Assembly: GCA_947491935.1 (NCBI GenBank)
Contig: CANLLF010000004.1
Span: 124,001 to 188,000 of the forward strand
Length of the DNA: 64,000 nt
Reading direction: 5' to 3'
From: an uncultured Roseicyclus sp.
GTDB taxonomy: Bacteria > Pseudomonadota > Alphaproteobacteria > Rhodobacterales > Rhodobacteraceae
Shown here in pieces: positions 1 to 9,490 of this stretch (positions are counted from its first letter, which is position 1; each line of letters begins with the position of its first letter). Both the position numbers and the translations under genes were made by a program. The notes under the pieces are model-generated. The model was not told the DNA's origin, did no database searches, and saw nothing but the letters and a program-made list of their open reading frames with translations.

Positions 1-50
1 TCCAGATCTACCTGCGCGAGTATTCCGATTTGATTTTCAAGGATTCCTGA
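1..50 (+). CDS. C-terminal tail of an unidentified protein, cut by the window edge
   Basis: An open frame enters from the left edge and ends at a TGA at 48-50. It encodes about 15 residues ending LIFKDS. It would be convergent with dxs. There is too little sequence to name the product, and even its coding status rests only on the open frame and plausible residues. Positions 51-112 hold no gene. Confidence 0.3.
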   Translation, partial: QIYLREYSDLIFKDS

Positions 51-112
51 AAAAGCAACCTACCCGGCAACCAAGGCCCGGGAAGAAATTGATCTACCTC
101 GGCGGCCATTTG

Positions 113-2029
113 TTACGCGCTTGATCTGCCTTCGAACTTACCCACAGCAATGCCAAGAGCATCCAGCGCCGTATTCGCGATGTCGGATGCGGAGAGACCT
201 GCATCCTCATACATCTCCGCCGGGCTCGCCTGATCGATGAAACGGTCGGGCAGATGCATGGTACGGACGGCACAACGCCCATCGAGCTGCCCTGTCGCGG
301 CGAGATGGTGGAGGACGATGGCACCAAAGCCTAACATCGCCCCCTGCTCCACGGTAATGAGCGCCGTGTGATCGGCCATCAGCTGATCTACAAGCGCCGT
401 ATCAAGCGGTTTGGCGAAACGGGCATCGGCAATGGTGACGGTCAGGCCGCGCGCTTCAAGGGCCGTGGCCGCATCCTTTGCCTCCTCCAGATGGGCACCG
501 AGGGACAGGATCGCGACATCGCGACCCTCTTGGATCACACGGCCTTTGCCAATCTCCAACACCTCACCCCGCTCCGGCAGGTCAACGCCGGTGCCTTCGC
601 CGCGCGGGTAGCGCAGGGCAATCGGGCCACCCTCATAGGCGGCGGCCGTCGCCATCATGTGCACCAATTCCGCCTCGTCCGCGCAGGCCATCACGGTCAT
701 GTGGGGCAATGCCGCCAGATACCCGATATCGAAGGCACCCGCATGGGTCGGGCCATCGGCACCGACCAACCCCGCCCGGTCGATCATGAACCGCACGGGG
801 AGCTTTTGCAGGGCAACGTCATGAACCACCTGATCGTAGCCCCGTTGCAAAAAGCTAGAGTAGATCGCGCAGAAGGGTTTGAGGCCACCGGCGGCCATGC
901 CTGCGCTGAACGTGACCGCATGTTGTTCAGCTATGCCAACATCGAACACACGTTTGGGCATCGCCTTCTGCAGCGTCGCGATACCGGTCCCGCCGGGCAT
1001 TGCCGCCGTGACGCCGACGACGCGGGAATCCGTCTCTGCCATGCGCAATAGGATCTGCCCAAAGACGCTCGTGTAGCTCGGCGCGTTGGGGGCCGACTTC
1101 TTTTGCTGCCCCGTGGCGACATCGAACTTGGCGACACCGTGATAACAATCGTCAGACAGCTCGGCCGGGCTATACCCCTTCCCCTTCACGGTGACGGCAT
1201 GGATCAGGATCGGGCCATCCGCACGGGCCTTTGCGGCGCGCAGGGTCGTCAGAAGCTCCTCCATGTTGTGGCCATCGATGGGGCCGACATAGGTGAAGCC
1301 CAGATGCTCGAAAAGGGTCGCGGAGGGCTGGTGGCCCGTCACCAGTTCGCGCGCACGCTCTGCCCCTTTTCGGATGGGTGCCGGCAAGTTCGCCGCCACG
1401 CCGTCCGCAATGTCCTTGAGGGTCGCCAGCGGCGATTGCAGGTCGGTCAGGTAGCGCGACATCGCCCCGACCGGAGGCGCGATGGACATGTCATTGTCAT
1501 TCAGGATGACGAACAGGCGTTTGCCGAGGTCACCTGCATTGTTCAGCGCCTCGTAGGCCATACCCGCGGAGATGGACCCATCGCCGATAACGGCAATCGC
1601 GTCACCCGTCGCTTCCCCCAGATCGCTCGCGGCGGCGAACCCAAGGGCGGCGGATATGGAGGTCGAAGAATGGGCCGCGCCGAAGGGATCGTATTCCGAC
1701 TCGGACCGCTTGGTGAAGCCGGACAGCCCCCCCTTCTGGCGGAGCGTGCGGATACGGTCGCGCCGCCCGGTCAGCACCTTGTGCGGGTAGCATTGGTGGC
1801 CGACATCCCAGACAAGCTTGTCATAGGGCGTGTTGAATACAGCGTGGATGGCCACGGACAGCTCAACCACGCCAAGTGACGATCCAAGGTGGCCCCCGGT
1901 CTCCGAGACGGCGGAAATGACTTCCGCGCGCAGCTCATCGGCACATTGCGCCAGGTCCGCGTTGGACAGACGGCGCAGGTCCGATGGATAGGTAACGTTA
2001 TCAAGAACGGGCGTGTGGGGGCGATCCAT
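113..2029 (-). CDS. dxs: 1-deoxy-D-xylulose-5-phosphate synthase
   Basis: Dxs condenses pyruvate and glyceraldehyde 3-phosphate, with thiamine diphosphate, to start the non-mevalonate isoprenoid pathway in the cytoplasm. The 638-aa product is full length for the family. It shows [11 protein letters not shown] near residue 47, [11 protein letters not shown] near 73, a thiamine-diphosphate signature beginning GDGSISAGM near 150 and continuing to the conserved Asn, and the transketolase-type [10 protein letters not shown] near 365. I chose the ATG at 2029 because AAGGAA precedes it; the frame stays open upstream, but only through non-coding leader. It is the last gene of the puf transcription unit. 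Its product would feed carotenoid and bacteriochlorophyll-tail synthesis. A perfect 9-bp hairpin abuts its ribosome-binding site. Confidence 0.95.
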   Translation of the reverse strand: MDRPHTPVLDNVTYPSDLRRLSNADLAQCADELRAEVISAVSETGGHLGSSLGVVELSVAIHAVFNTPYDKLVWDVGHQCYPHKVLTGRRDRIRTLRQKGGLSGFTKRSESEYDPFGAAHSSTSISAALGFAAASDLGEATGDAIAVIGDGSISAGMAYEALNNAGDLGKRLFVILNDNDMSIAPPVGAMSRYLTDLQSPLATLKDIADGVAANLPAPIRKGAERARELVTGHQPSATLFEHLGFTYVGPIDGHNMEELLTTLRAAKARADGPILIHAVTVKGKGYSPAELSDDCYHGVAKFDVATGQQKKSAPNAPSYTSVFGQILLRMAETDSRVVGVTAAMPGGTGIATLQKAMPKRVFDVGIAEQHAVTFSAGMAAGGLKPFCAIYSSFLQRGYDQVVHDVALQKLPVRFMIDRAGLVGADGPTHAGAFDIGYLAALPHMTVMACADEAELVHMMATAAAYEGGPIALRYPRGEGTGVDLPERGEVLEIGKGRVIQEGRDVAILSLGAHLEEAKDAATALEARGLTVTIADARFAKPLDTALVDQLMADHTALITVEQGAMLGFGAIVLHHLAATGQLDGRCAVRTMHLPDRFIDQASPAEMYEDAGLSASDIANTALDALGIAVGKFEGRSSA

Positions 2030-2043
2030 GGGGTCATTCCTTT

Positions 2044-2067
2044 GTCTCGAACACGCGCGTTCGAGAC
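2044..2067 (-). promoter_or_regulatory. Inverted repeat in the dxs leader
   Basis: GTCTCGAAC and its exact reverse complement GTTCGAGAC flank a 6-base loop, ending about 14 bases before the dxs start and just upstream of its Shine-Dalgarno. It could be a translational control element, an operator or a small repeat. No U-run follows, so it is not a classical terminator. Nearly the same sequence recurs inside crtD at 14877-14898. Confidence 0.45.
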
Positions 2068-2127
2068 GGGAACGGGGCGTGTATCTGATCGCCGATGGGG
2101 GTCTGACGTCCATCGGGTCGTGGCATC

Positions 2128-2160
2128 ATCCCCGGGCCATGGCTGGCATCGCCCGGGGAT
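2128..2160 (-). promoter_or_regulatory. Strong hairpin between pufC and dxs
   Basis: ATCCCCGGGC pairs perfectly with GCCCGGGGAT across a 13-base loop, starting 8 bases after the pufC stop. There is no U-tract. I therefore read it as an mRNA 3'-end stabiliser or attenuator separating puf from dxs expression. The role is inferred; the stem is seen directly. Confidence 0.55.
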
Positions 2161-2168
2161 GGCTGGCG

Positions 2169-3449
2169 TTACTCCGTGGCCTCCTCCTCGGCGTCGGGAT
2201 CTTCAGCCTCTTCGTCGGCGTCGTCGGCCTCGGCATCGGTCTCGGGTGCTTCGGCCTCGGGATCCAAATCCTCGGCATCGACCTCTTCCGCCTCCGCCTC
2301 CGGCTCAGCCGCTGCGGTTTCCCACGCGGAGTAATCCGGCGGGCCATCGATCACGTTCAGCTCAGGCCAATTCGCGATCACGTTCAGCCCGTTCAGCGGT
2401 TGCTGATAGCCTTGGTGACAGGTGCGGCAGGCCGCCAGGGGTGCATCACCATAGACCGGCCCAAGCCGCTCTTCGGGATAGACCTCTTCCAGCGGAAGCA
2501 GGTGTTCGGCAATCATCTCCTGCACCATCAGGATGCCAAGCGAAGCTGTGCCCCATTGCGGCGTATTCTGGCCACCATCGTAGAACGCGCGGGAGTTGTG
2601 GCAGAAGACACAATTCACCCCCAACGAATTCGAGATGTAGTTCATGAAGCCATACGTCCGCTCGGTCTGCTGGATCAGCGGATCGCCCGGTTGCTGTTGC
2701 ACCCGGCTGTCGAGGTCATGGACGGCGATCTGGTTGTAACCACCGTCGTCGGCCTCAAGCAGGTAATGCTCCAGGTAATCCGACGGCAGAGACGTGAAGT
2801 TCGACGTCATCGTCGCGCGGTTCTGGTTGGCGCTCCAGCCTTCCGCATTCTCATTCACCGGGCTGATCCGATACCAGATGTTATTCGGAACCGGCTGGCC
2901 GCGGTGGCAGGTGTAGCAGGTGACGCCAACCTCGTAATTGGCATTCACATGCGCGTCCCAATTGACGTTGATGTTGCGCGTCATCAGCAGCATGTTGCGA
3001 GCCACAACCTTTGTATAAAGGTCGTCCTCCGCATATTCGCCGTCATTGGCACCCGCATGGCAGTAGGTACAGCCCTCATCCGGCGCGACCCACAGGGTAA
3101 TCGCGCTCATCAGCCGGTTGAAGTTGGCATCGGTCAGATCCCCGAGAACCTGCACGTTCTCGTAGATATCGCCGGCCAGTTCCTCGCCCTCTTCCGGAAC
3201 AAACGGCTCATCGGTATAGAAATCCGCGACCGTGGGGTCACCATTCGCCAGATCGCCGATGAACTCCTGCACATGCATGCCGGTGCCGCGCGGGCCCGTT
3301 TGCATCGAGGCCGTGGCATAAGGCTGTCCGAAGCCCACGATCATCGCCGCGACAAAGACCGCCCCGCCCAAGGCACCGACGGCAATCGCCGGGCCAAAGA
3401 TGTTGGTGGGATTGTCTTGGTTCCACTTGTCAAACCACTTGGGAAACAT
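2169..3449 (-). CDS. pufC: Reaction-centre tetraheme cytochrome c subunit
   Basis: PufC is the periplasmic cytochrome that re-reduces the photo-oxidised special pair. The 426-aa product has an N-terminal membrane segment (about residues 17-41) and four CxxCH haem-attachment motifs: CTYCH (127-131), CYTCH (178-182), CVFCH (280-284) and CRTCH (341-345). No Cys follows the first membrane segment, so a lipoprotein anchor is not indicated. The oddity is the end: about 48 residues from 379 contain 26 Asp/Glu, many Ala and Pro, and no Lys, Arg or His. The start lies 3 bases after the pufM stop, as expected for a coupled operon. pufC rather than pufX follows pufM, so this is a QBALMC-type puf operon. 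Confidence 0.95.
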   Translation of the reverse strand: MFPKWFDKWNQDNPTNIFGPAIAVGALGGAVFVAAMIVGFGQPYATASMQTGPRGTGMHVQEFIGDLANGDPTVADFYTDEPFVPEEGEELAGDIYENVQVLGDLTDANFNRLMSAITLWVAPDEGCTYCHAGANDGEYAEDDLYTKVVARNMLLMTRNINVNWDAHVNANYEVGVTCYTCHRGQPVPNNIWYRISPVNENAEGWSANQNRATMTSNFTSLPSDYLEHYLLEADDGGYNQIAVHDLDSRVQQQPGDPLIQQTERTYGFMNYISNSLGVNCVFCHNSRAFYDGGQNTPQWGTASLGILMVQEMIAEHLLPLEEVYPEERLGPVYGDAPLAACRTCHQGYQQPLNGLNVIANWPELNVIDGPPDYSAWETAAAEPEAEAEEVDAEDLDPEAEAPETDAEADDADEEAEDPDAEEEATE

Positions 3450-3452
3450 GGA

Positions 3453-4454
3453 TCACTCCTCCCCCCGCGTGACGCCGCCGAAGTCCTCGTAGGAGCCGTA
3501 GGCCTCGTAGCCATAGGCGCCCAGATAATCGGGGGCGAAGTTGTGTTCCTGGGCCCAGATGAACCAGTTATCGACGACGGTGCCGGTCAGAAGGATGCCG
3601 ATCCCGCCGGTGATCGGCGTCAGCACCGCGAACCACCAGGCCCATCTGTGGATACCCTCCATCGTGGCGTTGAACCCCATGGTCCAGCGCCAGAACAGGC
3701 CGGCACGTTCCGAGGCCGTGCCGCGATCCACGATCTGCTCCAGCTCCCGGTCGCCGCCGTACCGGGAGACGGCCAGGATGGTCGCGCCATGCATCGCGAA
3801 GAGCAGGACGGAGCCGTAGAGGAACACGATCGAGAGGCAGTGGAACGGGTTGTAGTAGAGGTTGCCGTAGCGGATCGAGAAGGCCGTGGTCCAATCGAGG
3901 TGCGGGAAGATGCCGTAGGGAACGGCTTCGCTCCACGACCCCATCAGGATCGGACGGAACAGGCCGAGCACAAGGAACAGCCAGATCGCCGCGAGGAACG
4001 CCCAGGCGATGTGTTTGCCCATCTGATGTTCGACCGCCAGCAGGTATGTCCTGAGCCACCAGCTCATCACCGAGATCAGCAGGAAGAAGCTGGAGATGAT
4101 GTACCAGCCGCCATCATTGAGCGGTGGCATCCGAAGGCCCCATTCCGGGCCCGGCGGCTCCAGCGCCAGCCAGAACAGCTGCCGGATGAATTGCGGGATC
4201 GACCAGTCGACCTGTGACAGCATGTTGAAGCCGACAATGTTGAACCAGGCAAGGCCGGTGGCCAGGCTGACCAATCCGGCCCAACCCAGGTAGATCGGTC
4301 CAAGCTGTGCATTACCTAACCAGCCAAGCAGGGTCGAAAATCGGGCTCCGCTAGTCCGTTCACGGGCAAGCGTGCCCTGATCGTCCATGCCGACTTCCGG
4401 TTCGCCCTGAACCTGCACTTGGGTGAAGAAGTTCTGATATTCGAGATAAGCCAT
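3453..4454 (-). CDS. pufM: Photosynthetic reaction centre M subunit
   Basis: The M subunit and L form the transmembrane core that binds bacteriochlorophyll, bacteriopheophytin, quinones and iron. The 333-aa product has five hydrophobic helices and family signatures: the NPFH segment with the special-pair histidine, [10 protein letters not shown], and EGIHRWAWW with an iron-ligand histidine. The sequence is strongly typical of proteobacterial PufM, with an extended C-terminus rich in Tyr and Gly. The ATG at 4454 lies 3 bases after the pufL stop, indicating translational coupling. Confidence 0.97.
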   Translation of the reverse strand: MAYLEYQNFFTQVQVQGEPEVGMDDQGTLARERTSGARFSTLLGWLGNAQLGPIYLGWAGLVSLATGLAWFNIVGFNMLSQVDWSIPQFIRQLFWLALEPPGPEWGLRMPPLNDGGWYIISSFFLLISVMSWWLRTYLLAVEHQMGKHIAWAFLAAIWLFLVLGLFRPILMGSWSEAVPYGIFPHLDWTTAFSIRYGNLYYNPFHCLSIVFLYGSVLLFAMHGATILAVSRYGGDRELEQIVDRGTASERAGLFWRWTMGFNATMEGIHRWAWWFAVLTPITGGIGILLTGTVVDNWFIWAQEHNFAPDYLGAYGYEAYGSYEDFGGVTRGEE

Positions 4455-4457
4455 GTC

Positions 4458-5357
4458 TCACTCCCCTCCCACAAGCACGGGGGCGTTCGCGCCGATTGTG
4501 GCCGCGCCCGTGGTGTCATAGACCACGCCCTGGTCCGGCCAGATCGGCAGGTCGAGCCACCAGTTCCACCATTCCGGCCAACCGGCCGTCCAGACCGGGC
4601 CGGAAATCACGATGCAGACCGCGCTCCAGAACCCGGCGGCCAGCGCCAGGAACAGACCCACGCGGTGGATCCCAAGCGTGCCGACCGAATATCCGATAAA
4701 ATCGCGGAAGAAGCTGTCCTCATGATCCGGCGTCTTCATGATCGTGCCCTTTTCAGGGTTCGCCGCCGACAGGATCAGGCCACCATGCAACGCCAGCGCG
4801 AAGGTTGTGGTGAAGAACAGCGTCACCGCAATCATATGCGCCGGGTTGTAGTGGAAGTGCAGGTAGGAATACCCGACATTCGACACCCAATCGAGGTGGC
4901 TGAAAATCCCGTACGGGAAACCGTGGCCCCATGCGCCCATCAGAAGCGGGCGGAACACCACCAGCGTGACATAGGCGAAGATCGCGAAGCTGAAGGCGAA
5001 GGGGACGTGATATCCGATGCCCAGCTTGCGGCTGATCTCAACCTCGCGCAGCGCCCAGCTGACGAAGGCGCCGATCGCGCAGAACGTGATGATCTGCCAA
5101 AGGCCCCCCTCCATCAGCGGCGCGAACCCAAGCCCATAGCTCAGATCCGGCGGGGCGATGTTGATCGTCCAGGGGTTGAACGTGCCTTGCATGGCCGCGC
5201 CCCAGAAGATCAGGATCGTCCCCAGTAATGCAAAAAATGCGGTCGTGACGCCGAAGAAGCCCACGTAGAATGGACCCACCCAGAAGTCGAACAGATCACC
5301 GCCAACCAGCGTCCCACCCCGGACGCGATATTTCTTCTCGAAGCTCAGCAAAGCCAT
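4458..5357 (-). CDS. pufL: Photosynthetic reaction centre L subunit
   Basis: The L subunit is the partner of M in the quinone-type reaction centre of the inner membrane. The 299-aa product carries five hydrophobic helices, FHYNPAHM with the special-pair histidine, [19 protein letters not shown] and [13 protein letters not shown] with the iron-ligand histidines. The start is supported by GGAGAGAG about 5 bases upstream. It is slightly longer at the C-terminus than the roughly 280-aa Rhodobacter protein. It sits between pufA and pufM, with a hairpin in the pufA-pufL spacer. Confidence 0.97.
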   Translation of the reverse strand: MALLSFEKKYRVRGGTLVGGDLFDFWVGPFYVGFFGVTTAFFALLGTILIFWGAAMQGTFNPWTINIAPPDLSYGLGFAPLMEGGLWQIITFCAIGAFVSWALREVEISRKLGIGYHVPFAFSFAIFAYVTLVVFRPLLMGAWGHGFPYGIFSHLDWVSNVGYSYLHFHYNPAHMIAVTLFFTTTFALALHGGLILSAANPEKGTIMKTPDHEDSFFRDFIGYSVGTLGIHRVGLFLALAAGFWSAVCIVISGPVWTAGWPEWWNWWLDLPIWPDQGVVYDTTGAATIGANAPVLVGGE

Positions 5358-5424
5358 GCGCTCTCTCCGCGTTTGGCGGCATGTCCCTTTGGTCAGCCGT
5401 CAGTCATGTCGTTTTCGGTTTGCC

Positions 5425-5452
5425 GCGGGCGAGACGGTGAAACCCCGCCCGC
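5425..5452 (-). promoter_or_regulatory. pufA-pufL intercistronic hairpin
   Basis: GCGGGCG pairs with CGCCCGC around a 14-base loop in the 132-base spacer between pufA and pufL. In Rhodobacter capsulatus, hairpins at this position protect the pufBA mRNA from 3' decay and give light-harvesting polypeptides in excess over reaction centres. The same role is inferred here from position. Confidence 0.6.
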
Positions 5453-5491
5453 AGCTGTTATCAATGCCGTGAAGCTATGGATGTCGGGGGC

Positions 5492-5659
5492 TTACTCGCC
5501 GCCGAACCCCATGTTCATCGCGGCAGACTCGAACCAGTTCATGCCGGACGACAGAACCACCAGGTGGATCATCGCTGCCAGCAGGAAGAGGAATACGCCC
5601 TGCGCCACGAACACGCGACGCGGGTCGAAAATGAGCCAGACTTTGTAGAACTTAGCCAT
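5492..5659 (-). CDS. pufA: Light-harvesting 1 alpha polypeptide
   Basis: This is the alpha polypeptide of the core antenna ring, a single-span membrane peptide that binds bacteriochlorophyll through its central histidine. The 55-aa product begins [17 protein letters not shown], has one hydrophobic helix (about residues 16-38) with the ligand His in AAMIHLVVL, and ends FGGE. The ATG is preceded by an AGGAAGGGG purine run. It follows pufB by 14 bases. Confidence 0.95.
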   Translation of the reverse strand: MAKFYKVWLIFDPRRVFVAQGVFLFLLAAMIHLVVLSSGMNWFESAAMNMGFGGE

Positions 5660-5673
5660 TCTCTACCCCTTCC

Positions 5674-5823
5674 TCAGAACCAGGGCGCCCAGATGTACGT
5701 GGCGATATGAGCAACAAGGGCAACGGCCGAGAAAAGCCAGAGCCCGCTCATATACACCGCGTGCAGCTCTTGCGCCTGTTCGTCGGTGAGACCTGTGAAA
5801 GACAGATCGGAATTATCAGCCAT
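5674..5823 (-). CDS. pufB: Light-harvesting 1 beta polypeptide
   Basis: This is the beta partner of PufA in LH1. The 49-aa product begins [19 protein letters not shown], has a short acidic N-terminus, one helix with the bacteriochlorophyll-ligand His in LVAHIATY, and the typical IWAPWF end. A longer frame starting at 5856 exists, but the ATG at 5823 has an ideal GGAGG with 5-base spacing and matches the family N-terminus. Confidence 0.95.
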   Translation of the reverse strand: MADNSDLSFTGLTDEQAQELHAVYMSGLWLFSAVALVAHIATYIWAPWF

Positions 5824-5849
5824 ATTTTCCTCCGGAACGTCAGACTGAT

Positions 5850-5898
5850 GCCGCAAACCCTGCGGCCGGGCCCCGACAAGGCCTCATTGCCCTGTCGG
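5850..5898 (-). promoter_or_regulatory. Two hairpins in the pufQ-pufB spacer
   Basis: The 215-base gap between pufQ and pufB can form two stems. One is GCCGCA/TGCGGC with a 5-base loop (5850-5866). The other is CCGACA-x-GGC/GCC-x-TGTCGG with a 6-base loop (5873-5898). They lie 26-75 bases before the pufB start. They may set processing or 5' stability of the pufBA message; the function is inferred. Confidence 0.4.
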
Positions 5899-6038
5899 CA
5901 TTCCACCCTTCGGCGTGCTTGCGCATGCCTCAGATGAACTTGGCCCCGGCTCCGGTCGTCACGCCGAGAATATCGTTTGGGCCGATCCGCTCGCCTGGGT
6001 CTAGACAGGCTCGAATACGCGGGTCAGGCCCGAATCTG

Positions 6039-6260
6039 TCAGGCCGCGAAGATCATCGGTGTGATCATTCCGGCTTGGCTCCAGGCCCGTTTGATCGGGC
6101 CCTTATCGGTCAGGCTCCCCGACTTGATTGCCGCCAGGGCCCATGTCAGCGTGGCCAGCGGCAATGTCGCCAGGAAGATGATCCCGAAGTAGATCATGAA
6201 CTCCGTTTTCGGCGGCTTGGTGCGTGCCGGAACGGGGCTGTTCGAGGTCATGTCACTCAT
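6039..6260 (-). CDS. pufQ: PufQ, bacteriochlorophyll synthesis regulator/carrier
   Basis: PufQ is a small membrane protein needed for normal bacteriochlorophyll formation in Rhodobacter, with a proposed role in handling pigment intermediates. The 73-aa product has a hydrophilic N-terminus, one membrane segment (about residues 24-45) and a family-typical end with [16 protein letters not shown] placed the start at the ATG at 6260, which overlaps the bchZ stop by 8 bases. This continues the chain of coupled genes from bchC. The longer frame from 6287 only adds bchZ-derived residues. Confidence 0.88.
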   Translation of the reverse strand: MSDMTSNSPVPARTKPPKTEFMIYFGIIFLATLPLATLTWALAAIKSGSLTDKGPIKRAWSQAGMITPMIFAA

Positions 6261-7737
6261 TTGATTTCTCCTCCTCCTCGAAATCAAAACCGGCAGGCGC
6301 CAGGCGCTTGACGGTGTCTTTCATCACCCGCTCTGCCCCGCCTTCGAGCGCGGCCTTTTCGGCGGCATCGCGAAGGGTCTTGGCGGCAGAGATGCGGGTG
6401 AGAATGGGGTGTTCGGCCACGATCCGATCCAGAAGCGCCTGGGCGTCCGGCTCCCACGGGAAATCGCGGCGCAGGGTGGCGGGCGTGGCGGCGGCGCTGT
6501 CCATCTCGCTGCCCAGCGGCAGAATATGGAACAGCGCGTCAAAGAGGCCGTTGCAGACCTCTTGCAGCATATAGGTGGCCCCGGCATAGCCCATGAACGG
6601 CGTGCCGGTGGCGCGGCGGATCGCGGCGCCCGGGAAGCTCGCCGGGATGAAGGCGGGCTTGGGGCCGTGACCGGCCGCCATTTCCGCCAGGTACATCTTT
6701 TCGTTGATCGACCCCATAAGGATCAGCGGGCGTTTTTCGCTGATCATGGCGCGGACCTGTTCATTGTCCGTCTTCTTGCCAGCCACACGGGCGACGGCGA
6801 AGGCGCAGGGGAAGCCGAGGTCATCTTCCAGGAATTTTCGGACACCGCGCGCATAGGTCTCATTCGCGACGATCCCGAAGGAGGCCGTGGCAAAGAAATC
6901 CTGCGTGACGGAGCGCCAGAGATCCCAGACCGGCTTGATGGTGGAGTGCTTTTCCTGCTCGATGAACGGTTCCGGATCGAGGCCCGTCAACTCACCCAGC
7001 TTCCGCAGGAATTTCGTGGTCGATTCAACGCCGATCGGCGCTTGCAGATAGGGCTTGGCGAGGACTTCGCACAGGCCACGGCCGAACTCGCGATACATGC
7101 AGATGTTGACGTCGGCATTCACCAGATCGCGCATCTCCGCCACATGGGCGCCTAGCGGCATCACCATGTTGACCTCACATCCGATGCCCTCAACCAGGCG
7201 GCGGATTTCGGCGAGGTCGGAGGGCATGTTGAAGGTGCCGTACATCGGCCCGAGGATATTCACGCGGGGTGGGCTACCCTCTTCGCGTTTCTTCTCCTTC
7301 GGCATCCGGCCCTTGGTCATGCCGAATTCAGTGAAGATCCACGTCATCGCGCGGTCGGCGCTTTCCCATTGGTCTTCGTCAATCGTGCGCGGCAGGAAGC
7401 GCTGGATATTGGTGCCCATCGGCGTCACGCCACCGCCGATCATCTCGGCAATCGAACCGGTCACGACCACGGCGGGAAGGGCCGGATCCAGCGTACCCCA
7501 GGCGCGCTTCATCGCGCCCTCGGTGCCATCGCGGCCCAACTCCTCTTCGCCCAATCCCGTCACCACGATGGGCAATTCATGGGGCGGCAGGCCGTCGGTG
7601 TAATGCAGGACCGAGGTGACAGGCAGGTTTTCACATCCGACGGGTCCATCAATGATGCATTGGAGGCCTTTGACCGCGGTGAACGCGTAGACGCTTCCCC
7701 AGTAGCCGCCTGCCCTATCGTGGTCCTGGATCAGCAT
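6253..7737 (-). CDS. bchZ: Chlorophyllide a reductase subunit Z
   Basis: BchZ and BchY form the catalytic NB-type component of chlorophyllide a oxidoreductase, a nitrogenase-like enzyme that reduces the C7=C8 bond on the way to bacteriochlorophyll a. The 494-aa product begins [14 protein letters not shown], with Cys27 and Cys35 near the N-terminus; Cys35 in DGPVGCENL is the likely cluster ligand. I chose the ATG at 7737, which overlaps the bchY stop as ATGCTGA. The frame extends further upstream, but there it is only out-of-frame bchY sequence. Confidence 0.95.
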   Translation of the reverse strand: MLIQDHDRAGGYWGSVYAFTAVKGLQCIIDGPVGCENLPVTSVLHYTDGLPPHELPIVVTGLGEEELGRDGTEGAMKRAWGTLDPALPAVVVTGSIAEMIGGGVTPMGTNIQRFLPRTIDEDQWESADRAMTWIFTEFGMTKGRMPKEKKREEGSPPRVNILGPMYGTFNMPSDLAEIRRLVEGIGCEVNMVMPLGAHVAEMRDLVNADVNICMYREFGRGLCEVLAKPYLQAPIGVESTTKFLRKLGELTGLDPEPFIEQEKHSTIKPVWDLWRSVTQDFFATASFGIVANETYARGVRKFLEDDLGFPCAFAVARVAGKKTDNEQVRAMISEKRPLILMGSINEKMYLAEMAAGHGPKPAFIPASFPGAAIRRATGTPFMGYAGATYMLQEVCNGLFDALFHILPLGSEMDSAAATPATLRRDFPWEPDAQALLDRIVAEHPILTRISAAKTLRDAAEKAALEGGAERVMKDTVKRLAPAGFDFEEEEKSNE

Positions 7738-9302
7738 TTCACACCGCCATTCGCGGCCAAACGGGCCTTTTCGGCACGTTCCAGCTTTTTCAGGTTCTGG
7801 GCGCGGAATTCGGGGCGCAGGTTCGGGGCGCCTTCCCAGACGCCTGCCGTATCTTCGGAGCCGACGCCTTCGAAGAACTCGCGCATGTGAGACATGCGGT
7901 CCTTGTTGGCCATGGCGGCATTGACGACCTGCCCCAAGGAGCCTGCTCCGGCGGGACCCATAAGGGGGCGAGCCGAGATCAGGTTGGTGAAGTAAAGGCT
8001 TGGAATTCCAAGCTCTTTGCCCTTCTGCACCACGGGCGTCGTGCCGATGGCGAGGTCGGGCCTGATGCCTTCCATCGCGGCGCAATCATCTTCGAGGGAG
8101 GCGCGGAATTTGACCTTCACGCCGCGGGACTCGAGCCATTCGAGATCGGGCGCGGACCAAGGCGTCTTGGCGCAGGCGGTACCGACATAGGGCACATTGG
8201 CACCGGATTCGATCAGGAGGCGGGCAACCAGCAATTCCGAGCCCTCGTAGCCCGACAGCGTGATCGTGCCGTTGATTGGCACAGACGCCAACGCGCCCTT
8301 GATCGCGGGCAGGAACGCGTTTTGCGCCTCAGCCACTTTGTCGGCGGGGACATTGTAAGCATCGCCAATCGCGGCGAGCCAGGCGGCGGTGCCATCGTGG
8401 CCCACGGGCGCGGAGCCAACCACGGTGCGACCCGCGGCTTGGAATTCACGCACGGCGCTGGTGTAGAAGGGGTGGATCGCGGCCACCACCTCACTGTCCA
8501 ACGCGGAATAGAGCTCACGCCACTCACGGCAGGGAACGACCGGACCTGCCGCCAGACCGAGTGGCGCGAGCATCCCTGCGATTCCCAAGGGATCCGCAGG
8601 GAACATTTCGCCCAACAGCGTAACTGTTGGACGGTCTGAAACGCCCGAGACAGGAGCCATAACTGGACCGGCCTCCACTTCCTGTCGGGCATAATTGAGC
8701 ATCGCCCCGGCGAGGACATCTTTCGCCTCCGCATGGGTCGGTACTCCGAAGCCCGGAACGTCGATACCGACGATCCGGACCCCATTGATTTCGTCGGGCA
8801 GCAGCCGCAACGGAACTCCGGACGCCGTGGGCACGCAGAGGTTGGTGACCACAATGGCGTCGTAACGCTCGGGGTCGGCCATCTCGTGCACGGCGTCTCT
8901 GATGTCTTCAAACAACTTGCCGGTGACAAGCGATTCAGAATTGAACGGAACGTACCCCACCGACCGGCGGGCGCCGTAGAAATGGGACACGAAGGTCAGG
9001 CCATACACACAGCAGGCCGATCCCGACAGGATCGTCGCTACTCGGCGCATCCTGAGGCCCACACGGAGCGAGCCAAAAGCCGGGCACATCGATTGCGGCT
9101 TGTCGTGGGGGCCTTGCGGGTAGTCCTTGGCGAATTGATCCAAAATCTCGGATTTGCCTGCGCTGCGCGCGGCGGCCTCCATCTCGCCCGCACCGGCGTG
9201 ACAGCCCATACCGTCACCACCGGAAGGCGCTCCTGTTTCGACGGCCTCACCTTCGATCACCTCCACCTCAGCGGTGGCGTCGTATGTCATCTCGGCGCTC
9301 AC
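7731..9302 (-). CDS. bchY: Chlorophyllide a reductase subunit Y
   Basis: BchY is the partner of BchZ in chlorophyllide a oxidoreductase. The 523-aa product shows three expected Fe-S cysteine regions: MCPAFGSLR (Cys73), [10 protein letters not shown] (Cys97/98) and NLCVPTASG (Cys156). The N-terminal 30 residues are acidic and poorly informative. The GTG at 9302 forms a GTGA overlap with the stop of the preceding 63-aa ORF. The ATG at 9290 is a possible alternative start, so the N-terminus is uncertain by 4 residues. Confidence 0.95.
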   Translation of the reverse strand: MSAEMTYDATAEVEVIEGEAVETGAPSGGDGMGCHAGAGEMEAAARSAGKSEILDQFAKDYPQGPHDKPQSMCPAFGSLRVGLRMRRVATILSGSACCVYGLTFVSHFYGARRSVGYVPFNSESLVTGKLFEDIRDAVHEMADPERYDAIVVTNLCVPTASGVPLRLLPDEINGVRIVGIDVPGFGVPTHAEAKDVLAGAMLNYARQEVEAGPVMAPVSGVSDRPTVTLLGEMFPADPLGIAGMLAPLGLAAGPVVPCREWRELYSALDSEVVAAIHPFYTSAVREFQAAGRTVVGSAPVGHDGTAAWLAAIGDAYNVPADKVAEAQNAFLPAIKGALASVPINGTITLSGYEGSELLVARLLIESGANVPYVGTACAKTPWSAPDLEWLESRGVKVKFRASLEDDCAAMEGIRPDLAIGTTPVVQKGKELGIPSLYFTNLISARPLMGPAGAGSLGQVVNAAMANKDRMSHMREFFEGVGSEDTAGVWEGAPNLRPEFRAQNLKKLERAEKARLAANGGVKC

Positions 9303-9490
9303 GACTTGGCTACCGCCTTTGCCATGCGCTTCTCAACCGCATCGAGGAATGCGATGCTATTGGCGCAATCCTCCTTGGCCTCAGCGGTCTTTCGGCGCGA
9401 TTCCATGGCCGTTTCCAACATCTGCTTGTTTTCGGCGAGCACCTTGTCGTTGAACGTCCGCATCTTCTGAAGTTCGTCACGAATCGTCAT
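9299..9490 (-). CDS. 63-aa charged helical protein embedded between bchX and bchY
   Basis: I do not recognise this protein. It is a soluble, highly charged, probably all-helical 63-aa product ([16 protein letters not shown]...) with a single Cys at 42, no membrane segment and no known motif. Its reality is well supported. GGAGGTGATC (9492-9501), a 10-base complement of the 16S rRNA 3' end, precedes the ATG. The gene overlaps bchX by 14 bases and bchY by a GTGA, so it sits inside the translationally coupled chlorophyllide-reductase genes. An accessory, assembly or regulatory role for BchXYZ is inferred from position only. Confidence 0.8.
   Translation of the reverse strand: MTIRDELQKMRTFNDKVLAENKQMLETAMESRRKTAEAKEDCANSIAFLDAVEKRMAKAVAKS

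Noticed and set aside
2013-4217. 734-codon plus-strand frame across pufC and pufM
   Set aside because: It crosses two certain minus-strand genes and their junction; its composition is Arg/His/Gly-rich shadow sequence.
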